Source: an uncultured Phascolarctobacterium sp. (GTDB lineage Bacteria; Bacillota; Negativicutes; Acidaminococcales; Acidaminococcaceae). From it: 56,259 bases of DNA. The stretch lies in assembly GCF_937920985.1 (NCBI RefSeq), contig NZ_CALDXR010000060.1, forward strand, positions 1 to 56,259, in the 5' to 3' direction. Shown here one piece after another: positions 49,685-56,259 of the stretch (position 1 is its first letter; every line of letters begins with the position of its first letter). Below the pieces are notes generated by a model. It had not been told where the DNA came from. It ran no database searches and saw only the letters and a program-made list of their open reading frames with translations. Both the position numbers and the translations under genes were made by a program.

Positions 49685-50033
49685 CCGTATTCTCCACAAA
49701 GCTTTCCGACGGAGCATCTGCCCACAGCTGCTCTAAGTTATAAAAATCGCGTTCTTCCTCCAGGAAAACGTGAGCAACAACATCACCGTAATCCAACAGT
49801 ACCCAACGTGCGTCGGCATAGCCTTCCTTGTGGGTAGGATGCACGCCTGCTTCTGCCAGCTTATCTTCAATATTGTCAGCAATCGCCTTAACCAAGGTGC
49901 TGTTGCCGGCGCTGCATACAACATAAAAATCTGTAACCGGGGACAAGCCCTCCATATTTAATAAAAGTATATCCTTTGCTTTTTTGTCATTGGCCGCAGC
50001 CGCAATTTTTTGTGCAATTTCTTTAGTTTCCAT
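49677..50033 (-). CDS. rsfS: Ribosomal silencing factor RsfS
   Basis: 118 residues, YbeB/Iojap family. Seen: DILLLNMEGLSPVTDFYVVCSAGNS and the C-terminal RWVLLDYGDVVAHVF. Binds ribosomal protein L14 on the large subunit and blocks subunit joining in starvation. Its place behind nadD-yqeK-LCP is the usual Firmicute order. Confidence 0.95.
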   Translation of the reverse strand: METKEIAQKIAAAANDKKAKDILLLNMEGLSPVTDFYVVCSAGNSTLVKAIADNIEDKLAEAGVHPTHKEGYADARWVLLDYGDVVAHVFLEEERDFYNLEQLWADAPSESFVENTDD

Positions 50034-50045
50034 TAAGCATCCTCC

Positions 50046-51134
50046 TTAATTATTACCTACTTTTCCAGCAAGCTTTGATTCTTGTTCTAATTCATCTCTG
50101 TCCTTAGGCTGCAGGTGCTCCTTCGGCTCTTCTTCAACCTCCGGCTTTTCCTCTTCCTTCTCTTTCAGATAAGGAATTCCCAGCTCATCCAAGGACTTGT
50201 TTACATCAGCCTGCTCAGCCCGCCAATAGCTCACACCGGTGCTATCGTCAAATTTGCCATAAAGCATACAGCTGCGCAGCTTATCATCACCAAACAGCTT
50301 AAAACTGTTGGCAGCCTTAAGCATTGTCAAGGTATTAAGATCTGTTTCCACATATTTGTCCAGCGTTGCCAGCAGACTGCTTACCTTGGTTACATTCTGT
50401 ACAGAAAACATCTGCTCTGCTGCAGCCTTCAGGAATTTTTGCTGTCTTTGCACGCGTCCGATATCACCAAGCTCATCCTTGCGGAAGCGCACATATTTAC
50501 CGGCAGTTTCGCCATCCATATGCTGATAGCCGTGCTTGATATCAATAACCAGATTAGCATAAGGATCCTCATAATACATATCCTTTTCTACGTAGATATC
50601 TACGCCGCCAATTAAATTTACTACATCAATAAAGCCACGCCAGTTGGCCAGCGCATAATAATGGATAGGCACACGCAGCAGATTTGCTACAGTCTGCTTT
50701 GCCATAACAACGCCACCATAAGCAAAGGCAGCATTGATTTTTTCCGGATCCTTATGACCTGGAAGCACTACCATCGTGTCACGCGGAATAGATAAAACCG
50801 CAACCTTATTATTCTGCGGATCAAAGCTCAGCAGGATAATAGCATCTGTGCGTTTAGGCTCACTTTCCGCTGCTTCGCTGTCGCCATCATCAATGCCCAA
50901 TAGCAGGACGTTAATGCGTTCATTGAGCTTCTGGTCATCACGTATTTTATCATCTGCTGCAGTCACGCCAAAATGTGGCGGATTGATAAACTTATTATAT
51001 ATCCAGCAGGTTCCCCAGAAAAGCGCTGTTCCCAAAAGGCCTATAAAAATAAGCAGGCAAAGCAATCTTCCCCAACGAATCTTGCGCCTTCTGCGGTGTC
51101 TTAACGGCGATTGTTGATTATTATTCTCTTCCAT
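50046..51134 (-). CDS. LytR-CpsA-Psr (LCP) family glycopolymer transferase
   Basis: 362 residues. Arg-rich N-terminus, one membrane helix (about 21-47), then an extracellular LCP domain: INVLLLGIDDG, KRTDAIILLSFDPQNNKVAVLSIPRDTMV, KINAAFAYGG, DGETAGKYVRFRKDELGDIGRVQRQQ. Arg and Asp residues for pyrophosphate-lipid binding are present. A charged Glu/Lys/Pro tail follows. LCP enzymes attach anionic polymers to peptidoglycan; in a diderm Firmicute the acceptor is unclear. Confidence 0.92.
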   Translation of the reverse strand: MEENNNQQSPLRHRRRRKIRWGRLLCLLIFIGLLGTALFWGTCWIYNKFINPPHFGVTAADDKIRDDQKLNERINVLLLGIDDGDSEAAESEPKRTDAIILLSFDPQNNKVAVLSIPRDTMVVLPGHKDPEKINAAFAYGGVVMAKQTVANLLRVPIHYYALANWRGFIDVVNLIGGVDIYVEKDMYYEDPYANLVIDIKHGYQHMDGETAGKYVRFRKDELGDIGRVQRQQKFLKAAAEQMFSVQNVTKVSSLLATLDKYVETDLNTLTMLKAANSFKLFGDDKLRSCMLYGKFDDSTGVSYWRAEQADVNKSLDELGIPYLKEKEEEKPEVEEEPKEHLQPKDRDELEQESKLAGKVGNN

Positions 51135-51145
51135 ACTCGCCCCGC

Positions 51146-51727
51146 CTATTTATTATCTGCTTTCTGCGCCAGCATCAGCTCATTGTAGCCATCAATGCAA
51201 TGCGGATGAATTAATTGGCCACCGGCAAGCAAATATTCTATAGTATTGCTATAGGCCTTAAGCATTGCTTTATCAAGGCTTTTACGTGCCAGCTTGCGCA
51301 AATCATCAACACCCGGGAAATCTCTCCCCGGCTCAAGCATATCTGCTAAAAATACAACCTTCGCCAAATCCGTCATGTGGGCAGCACCTGTCGTATGCTG
51401 CGCAATACCTGCCAGAATTTCCTTATCATTTACGCCATACTTAGTTTGTGCATAGTACACGCCTAATTTGGCATGCAGCAAAATCGGCTGGTTGCGTTCT
51501 ACATCATCAATAGCAATTCCCAGTGCATCTGCCTTCGCCGCACTTTCTTTGCTGGCAACCTCACGGCCGCAATCATGCAGCAACGCACAAATCGCAATTT
51601 TTTCTTTCGGCAGCTTATGTGCCTCAGCCAGCTCCAAAGCTGTTTCGTAAACATGTACGGAATGTTTATAGCGCTTCGGCGGCAAGGAAGCCTGCAAAAG
51701 CTGTTTCATTTCGTCTATTGTCATCAT
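51146..51727 (-). CDS. yqeK: YqeK-type HD domain phosphohydrolase
   Basis: 193 residues from ATG 51727 with AGGGATG upstream. HD motifs: KRYKHSVHVYETAL (first His), ALLHDCGRE (His-Asp), HAKLGVYYA and AQHTTGAAHMT. Family members cleave diadenosine tetraphosphate symmetrically to ADP. Directly follows nadD by seven bases, the standard pairing. Confidence 0.93.
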   Translation of the reverse strand: MMTIDEMKQLLQASLPPKRYKHSVHVYETALELAEAHKLPKEKIAICALLHDCGREVASKESAAKADALGIAIDDVERNQPILLHAKLGVYYAQTKYGVNDKEILAGIAQHTTGAAHMTDLAKVVFLADMLEPGRDFPGVDDLRKLARKSLDKAMLKAYSNTIEYLLAGGQLIHPHCIDGYNELMLAQKADNK

Positions 51728-51734
51728 TTCTGCT

Positions 51735-52355
51735 TCATCCCTGCCTTTGATATAAATTGTGAGCAACGATATATTGCTCCACAGCCCGCGGCACCAAACC
51801 CGCCAGGCTTGCTCCTTCGTGCAGCCTTGTCCTTATTTCGGTAGATGAAATATCATATTCAGGTGTATGCAGCAGCATAATTCTTTCCGCAGCAGCAGCA
51901 CCCAGATGCTGCACTACCTCTTCCATCACACCATCATAGCCCGGTCGGCCGGCAGCTACAAAGGTTGCCAGCTGCAGCATTTCCTCAATCGAATTCCAGG
52001 TATGCAGCTGAGCTACCGAATCAGCACCAATAATAAAGTAAAGCTCCTTATCCGGATACATCTGTCGCAGCTCACGCAGTGTATCTATCGTATAGGATAC
52101 GCCGCTACGTTGAAGCTCCATATCTGATACAGTAAAATGCGGATATTGCTTTACTGCCAGCTCAGTCATCGCATAGCGATGCTCTGCCGGCGCATAATCC
52201 TGTCCTACCTTATGCGGTGGTACAAAAGCTGGGATAAAAATAATTTGTTCCAGTGCAATACGTTCGTAAACAGCTTCAGCAATACGCAGATGCCCTATAT
52301 GAATAGGATCAAAGGTCCCGCCTAAAATACCAAGTCCCTTTCCCGTCACAGTCAT
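51735..52355 (-). CDS. nadD: Nicotinate-nucleotide adenylyltransferase
   Basis: 206 residues. Nucleotidyltransferase signature GGTFDPIHIGHLRIAE, substrate loop FIPAFVPPHK and the C-terminal ISSTEIRTRLHEG. Adenylates nicotinate mononucleotide to deamido-NAD in NAD synthesis. First gene of the leftward block that ends with cvfB. Confidence 0.95.
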   Translation of the reverse strand: MTVTGKGLGILGGTFDPIHIGHLRIAEAVYERIALEQIIFIPAFVPPHKVGQDYAPAEHRYAMTELAVKQYPHFTVSDMELQRSGVSYTIDTLRELRQMYPDKELYFIIGADSVAQLHTWNSIEEMLQLATFVAAGRPGYDGVMEEVVQHLGAAAAERIMLLHTPEYDISSTEIRTRLHEGASLAGLVPRAVEQYIVAHNLYQRQG

Positions 52356-52391
52356 CCTCCTTGCTCAACACTTTTCTATTATTTTATTATA

Positions 52392-52565
52392 TCAATCACT
52401 CAGCATTTGTACAACCTTCTGCAGCAGAATTATTATCGCAATAAGCAATAAAATTCCCTTTGTACGGTCTTTGAAATCAAAAACAGTTTTAGGCCTTCTC
52501 AGATAATCTGAAAAGGCCTGCAAATAATCTTTAAATGTAGGGGGTTTAGGTTCTCGTTTTGTCAT
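52392..52565 (-). CDS. Small single-pass membrane protein, unknown
   Basis: 57 residues from ATG 52565 (GGAG eight bases upstream). Charged, Pro-containing N-terminus (TKREPKPPTFKDYLQ) and one C-terminal membrane helix (GILLLIAIIILLQKVVQML). No family recognised. Lies between the MacB-like permease (60 bases upstream) and nadD. Confidence 0.6.
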   Translation of the reverse strand: MTKREPKPPTFKDYLQAFSDYLRRPKTVFDFKDRTKGILLLIAIIILLQKVVQMLSD

Positions 52566-52624
52566 TTTTACTCCAATTTTAGAGATAAAGTGAAGAGAAC
52601 CTCTCTTCACTTTATCATATTATT

Positions 52625-53839
52625 TTACTCGTATCTCAAAGCATCAATCGGATCAAGCAGCGCTGCCTTACGTGCCGGATAAATTCCGAAGAACAAGCCG
52701 ATGCCGACCGAAAAGATTACTGCGATAACAATCGCCCAGACGGAAATAACTGTATTCCAGCCTGCCATACTGCTGATGATACAGGAAGCACCAATACCAA
52801 GCATTACACCTAAGGTGCCGCCTATAATACCGATGACCATAGATTCAACCAGAAATTGCAGCAGTATATTATTATAGGTAGCGCCTAAAGCCTTGCGGAT
52901 ACCGATTTCACGCGTACGCTCTGTTACCGATACAAGCATAATGTTCATAATACCGATACCGCCGACCAAAAGACTGATAGCCGCAATGCAGCCGAGAAGT
53001 ATCGTAATATTATTGGCTGTTGAAAGCATCGTTTCCATAATCTGCGCCATGTTGCCTACGGTAAAATCATCGTTATCGCCCTCTTTGATCTTGTGGCGTG
53101 TACGCAGCACCTGTTCCACATCGGCCTGCACGTCATTAATAATATTTTCATTCGCAGCCTGCACCGAGATACGCTGTACATTCGTAATACCCATCATACG
53201 GTTCTGTGCCGTAGTCAGAGGAACATAAACCACGTCGTCCTGGTCCATACCCATGCTGCCCTGTCCCTTGCTCTTCAAAACACCGATAACCTGAAACGGC
53301 GCTTTGTTAATACGCATAATCTTGCCAATAGGACTTCCCTCCGGGAACAGACTGTCAGCAACAGTCTTGCCGATAACTGCCACTCTGCCGCGGCTTACGA
53401 GGTCACGCTCGTTCAAAACGCGTCCGTCCTCAACCTCCAGACTGGAAATGGTAAAGTTGCTCGGAGTTGTACCCTCAACACGGCTGGTCCAGTTCTGATT
53501 GCCGGCGACCATCTGATAGCTTCTGTTGACACTAGCCGTAATATTGGCAATACCGTCAACCTGCTTCTCGATAGCCTGCATATCATCATACGTCAGCTTA
53601 ACGCCTTCACCGGCCGCCAGACGAGCGCCGCTGGCAGTACGACCGCCGGAGGTGATAATCAGCAGGTTACTGCCCAATTTAGAGATATTGTTCTTAACAT
53701 TCTCCTTTAGGCCGAAGCCCAAGCTAACCATCGCAATAACGGCGCCAACGCCGATAATAATACCCAAAAGCGTCAGGAAGGTGCGCAGCTTATTCGAGAC
53801 CATGCCCTGCAAAGCCATTTTAATGCTTTCATTCAACAT
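52625..53839 (-). CDS. macB: MacB-type ABC transporter permease (FtsX domain)
   Basis: 404 residues. Helix 1 at about 20-42 (LRTFLTLLGIIIGVGAVIAMVSLG), a large periplasmic MacB-PCD domain (about 45-265), then three helices in the FtsX domain (ITILLGCIAAISLLVGGIGIMNIMLVS; VTERTREIGIRKALGA). Here ATPase and permease are separate genes, the LolD/LolE-like split arrangement. It couples to the adaptor at 54615 for mechanotransmission-type export of peptides, drugs or lipids. No TolC-type outer-membrane partner is in the window. Confidence 0.93.
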   Translation of the reverse strand: MLNESIKMALQGMVSNKLRTFLTLLGIIIGVGAVIAMVSLGFGLKENVKNNISKLGSNLLIITSGGRTASGARLAAGEGVKLTYDDMQAIEKQVDGIANITASVNRSYQMVAGNQNWTSRVEGTTPSNFTISSLEVEDGRVLNERDLVSRGRVAVIGKTVADSLFPEGSPIGKIMRINKAPFQVIGVLKSKGQGSMGMDQDDVVYVPLTTAQNRMMGITNVQRISVQAANENIINDVQADVEQVLRTRHKIKEGDNDDFTVGNMAQIMETMLSTANNITILLGCIAAISLLVGGIGIMNIMLVSVTERTREIGIRKALGATYNNILLQFLVESMVIGIIGGTLGVMLGIGASCIISSMAGWNTVISVWAIVIAVIFSVGIGLFFGIYPARKAALLDPIDALRYE

Positions 53840-53858
53840 AAATATCTACCTTCCTTTA

Positions 53859-54599
53859 TCAGCTCTGCGTACCGTCACGCATCTGCTGCAGCTCCTTGGC
53901 CGCATAATCAGTCCTGCCGCCGCTGCGTTCATCACTTACCAGCTGTCCGTCGCGCATTACCAGAATACGCTTCGTCTGCTCGGCAATATCCGGTTCATGG
54001 GTAACCATAACCACCGTCTTGCCGCTCTCATTCATTTTCTTAAAAATATCCATAATCTCGTAGCTGGATTTGGTATCAAGATTGCCTGTAGGCTCATCGG
54101 CCATAATAATCGCCGGGTTATTGATTAAGGCTCTGGCAATGGCCACACGCTGACGCTGGCCGCCGCTCATCTCCATAGGCTTATGCTCCAGCCTATCGCC
54201 CAGGCCAACAGCCTCCAATGCCTTCTTAGCGCGCTCCATGCGCTCTTCCTCGTCTACACCGGCATATACTAACGGTAAGGCTACATTCTCCTGCGCAGTC
54301 AGCTTAGCCAGCAGATTGAAGTTTTGGAAGACAAAGCCTATCTTCGCATTACGCGTATGCGCCAGCTCATCGTCATCATAACCGGCAATCTCCTTGCCAT
54401 CAAGAAAATACTCGCCGGAGGTCGGTCTGTCCAGACAGCCGAGAATATTCATCATCGTAGATTTACCGCTGCCGGAAGGCCCCATAATAGAAGTAAATTC
54501 ACCCGGTTCAATCTTCAAATTGACGTGATAAAGCGCATGCACCACACTGTCGCCCATCTGATAGGTTTTCATAATATCTTTTAATTCGATAACAGACAT
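53859..54599 (-). CDS. macB: MacB/LolD-type ABC transporter ATP-binding protein
   Basis: 246 residues. Walker A GPSGSGKST, Q-loop FVFQNFNLL, signature MSGGQRQRV, Walker B AIIMADEPTGNLD, H-loop VTHEPDI. Partner of the permease 19 bases downstream. The long charged tail after residue 225 (DERSGGRTDYAAKELQ) is not part of the core fold. Confidence 0.94.
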   Translation of the reverse strand: MSVIELKDIMKTYQMGDSVVHALYHVNLKIEPGEFTSIMGPSGSGKSTMMNILGCLDRPTSGEYFLDGKEIAGYDDDELAHTRNAKIGFVFQNFNLLAKLTAQENVALPLVYAGVDEEERMERAKKALEAVGLGDRLEHKPMEMSGGQRQRVAIARALINNPAIIMADEPTGNLDTKSSYEIMDIFKKMNESGKTVVMVTHEPDIAEQTKRILVMRDGQLVSDERSGGRTDYAAKELQQMRDGTQS

Positions 54600-54614
54600 A
54601 ACGCTAACGCCTCC

Positions 54615-55688
54615 TTAGTGCATCGGCGGTGGGCCCATTCTGTTACTGCTCTGCTTGGTGACAGCCTTCTTCACCAGCAGCTTGTCACCAATGCTGAGAC
54701 CGGTTGCCGTAACTGCTACTTCGCTGTCACTCGTCAGGCCAAGCTTTACATCTACATCACGTGTTTCCTTAGTCTTCTCGTTATATACCTTGACGTAACG
54801 GCGGTTGCCCTCACTATAAATGCAGTTTAAAGGCACAATCGTTACATCATTAGCTTCGTTGATAATAATATCGGTTCTTGCTGTCATAGTCGGCAGCAGC
54901 TTGCCCTTAGCATCGTCAACAGTAACATAAACCTTATAATAGATAACATTATTTTCCGTAGTTGCACTGCGGGAAATCAAGCGTACCTTACCGGTAAAGG
55001 TTTCGTTAGGATAAGCGTCGACAGTAAACTTTACCTTCTGTCCGTCCTTCACCTGACCGATATCGGATTCATCGACAAGTGCTTCAATCTCCATATTATC
55101 AAGCGTTGCCACAGACATAATAACCTGCGGTGTGCTGATACCGGAGCTGATAGTCTGGCCAACCGGTGTAGGCTTACCGATAATGTAACCGGAAATCGGT
55201 GTGGTAATAACAGTATCATTAACATCAGAAGCAGCCTTTTCATAGTTGCTCTTGGCTACAAGATAATCTGCTTCCACGCTGTCAAATGTTGATTGGCTGA
55301 TAGCACCGCGGTTCAGCAGGTTCAGATTACGCTCATAGTTAGCCTGGGCATTATGCAGCTTGGCCTGCATCTGAGCCAGCGTTGCGTTCAAAGATGTTGC
55401 ATCAAGGCGCACCAGTACGTCACCGGCGTTGACATGCTGGTTTTCCTTAACAAGTACCTCAACAATTCGTCCGGTAATCTTGGAGCTGATATCAACATTA
55501 TCCTGTGCGCTTAATGCGCCGGTTGCCGAAACAGTTTGCATAATGTTGCCTTTTTTTACTTCGCCCATCTTAACAGCAGCAGTTGTAACCTGCGTGCTTT
55601 GATAATATTTATAGCCACCATAGCTGCCTGCGAGCAAAATCGCAGCCGCTACGAGGATATATTTATTCTTTTTCACGAAACTCATCAT
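54615..55688 (-). CDS. macA: MacA-type periplasmic adaptor (HlyD/RND family)
   Basis: 357 residues. N-terminal anchor (about 8-27), then lipoyl halves around a coiled-coil hairpin (GRIVEVLVKENQHVNAGDVLVRLD; LAQMQAKLHNAQANYERNLNLLNRG; GYIIGKPTPVGQTI), a beta-barrel and a membrane-proximal domain. Bridges the inner-membrane transporter to an outer-membrane channel. First gene of the three-gene leftward operon. C-terminus SSNRMGPPPMH is Met/Pro/His-rich. Confidence 0.93.
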   Translation of the reverse strand: MMSFVKKNKYILVAAAILLAGSYGGYKYYQSTQVTTAAVKMGEVKKGNIMQTVSATGALSAQDNVDISSKITGRIVEVLVKENQHVNAGDVLVRLDATSLNATLAQMQAKLHNAQANYERNLNLLNRGAISQSTFDSVEADYLVAKSNYEKAASDVNDTVITTPISGYIIGKPTPVGQTISSGISTPQVIMSVATLDNMEIEALVDESDIGQVKDGQKVKFTVDAYPNETFTGKVRLISRSATTENNVIYYKVYVTVDDAKGKLLPTMTARTDIIINEANDVTIVPLNCIYSEGNRRYVKVYNEKTKETRDVDVKLGLTSDSEVAVTATGLSIGDKLLVKKAVTKQSSNRMGPPPMH

Positions 55689-55723
55689 TCTGCATCCCTC
55701 ATTATTAAATATATTCCTTTACT

Positions 55724-55752
55724 ATTATAACCTCTACTCTTTTTGAGGTCAA
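55724..55752 (-). promoter_or_regulatory. Promoter of macA-macB operon with inverted repeat
   Basis: Minus strand: TTGACC (55747-55752), 17-base spacer, TATAAT (55724-55729). GACCTC and GAGGT form an inverted repeat within the spacer, a possible operator. Confidence 0.75.
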
Positions 55753-55818
55753 AGCAAGTATAGCAAAAAGATGTGTTTTTTTTATGGCACCATTAACAAA
55801 ATTCAACACATATGACAA

Positions 55819-55848
55819 AAACCCCCGTCACTTTCGTGACAGGGGTTG
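55819..55848 (-). terminator. Terminator next to the tandem repeat array
   Basis: ACCCCtGTCACGAAAGTGACgGGGGT hairpin followed by five T on the minus strand. It would stop transcription coming leftward out of the repeat array. Confidence 0.8.
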
Positions 55849-55863
55849 ATTTGCATTTTGACT

Positions 55864-56259
55864 GTCAAAGCATTTGTTGCTTTATCATTTTGAATCACCA
55901 GGCTGGCGAGAAAGTGCCAGAGGCGAAGAGCAGATGCCGCCGGCGTACTTCTGGTACGTCAAAGCATTTGCGATGAAGCATATGGTGCTTTATTCGTCTT
56001 CAGTTCCAATCACCAGGCTGGCGAGAAAGTGCCAGAGGCGAGGAACGGATGCCGCCGGCGTACTTCTGGTACGTCAAGGCATTTGTGACGAAGCATATGG
56101 TGCTTTATTCGTCTTCAGTTCCAATCACCAGGCTGGCGAGAAAGTGCCAGAGGCGAGGAACGGATGCCGCCGGCGTACTTCTGGTACGTCAAGGCATTTG
56201 TGACGAAGCATATGGTGCTTTATTCGTCTTCAGTTCCAATCACCAGGCTGGCGAGAAAG
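55864..56259. repeat. 115-bp tandem repeat array (runs off the right edge)
   Basis: Units begin AATCACCAGGCTGG at 55893, 56008, 56123 and 56238, exactly 115 bases apart; the last is cut by the window end. A shorter, degenerate half unit (55864-55892) precedes the first. Copies 2 and 3 are almost identical, copy 1 differs at a few bases (for example AAGAGCAG for AGGAACGG). Each unit holds GCGTAC/GTACGT around a short loop. Period is not a multiple of three and frames are not conserved, so it is not coding. No spacers, so not CRISPR. Confidence 0.9.

Noticed and set aside
55864..56259. Protein-coding frame or CRISPR array in the 115-bp repeats
   Set aside because: Period 115 is not a multiple of three, so each unit is read in a different frame; there are no unique spacers between short repeats.
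1..56259. tRNA, rRNA or CRISPR loci
   Set aside because: No cloverleaf, rRNA-like or repeat-spacer sequence recognised by eye anywhere in the window; a tRNA scan would be decisive.

Overview
The window looks like chromosome of a diderm Firmicute (class Negativicutes; a Phascolarctobacterium/Acidaminococcaceae-type gut anaerobe is my best guess, by inference and not by database match). It combines Firmicute-style genes and strong AGGAGG ribosome binding sites (CvfB, the YqeK-LCP-RsfS block, C_GCAxxG_C_C) with outer-membrane machinery: ExbB-ExbD-TonB, two TonB-dependent receptors and a MacAB-type exporter.

Layout. The left edge (1-46) is the 5' end of a group II intron placed exactly behind the terminator of a hicAB toxin-antitoxin pair. 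0.85-8.3 kb holds metabolic and unknown genes: MatC-like carrier, arylamine N-acetyltransferase, cca, a C39-like peptidase, an MFS exporter and a PH-like protein. 8.3-10.1 kb has an aminotransferase and a low-molecular-weight phosphatase. 10.3-15.3 kb is a defence/accessory island: an RnlAB toxin-antitoxin pair in which RnlA is fused to an RNase H domain, a dead hsdM fragment, a DUF1016 nuclease and a Fic protein. 15.4-17.6 kb is a CoA-disulfide-reductase/rhodanese operon. 17.7-27.5 kb is one leftward operon with all seven shikimate steps plus pheA and tyrA, headed by two DAHP synthases and a Phe/Tyr-rich leader peptide with attenuator.

27.6-46.7 kb is the most unusual part: three leftward transcription units, each with a cobalamin riboswitch of the same type. 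They are (i) TonB receptor + BtuFCD/FecBCD-like importer, (ii) TonB receptor + Nik/Dpp-type peptide/metal importer, and (iii) two nitrogenase-component-1-like subunits + a NifB-like radical SAM protein, with no NifH in view. The receptor promoter of unit (i) has a G8 tract in its spacer, suggesting phase variation. Unit (ii) is interrupted by a DUF4143 ATPase gene flanked by 45-bp palindromes and by a 115-bp duplication of the target gene's 3' end.

46.8-48.7 kb is the rightward exbB-exbD-tonB operon that would energise both receptors; this TonB has a Gly-rich linker. 48.8-52.4 kb is the leftward nadD-yqeK-LCP-rsfS-cvfB block, 52.6-55.7 kb a MacAB-like exporter. The right end is a 115-bp tandem repeat array that runs off the window. 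Start codons were chosen by eye from ribosome binding sites and family alignment.
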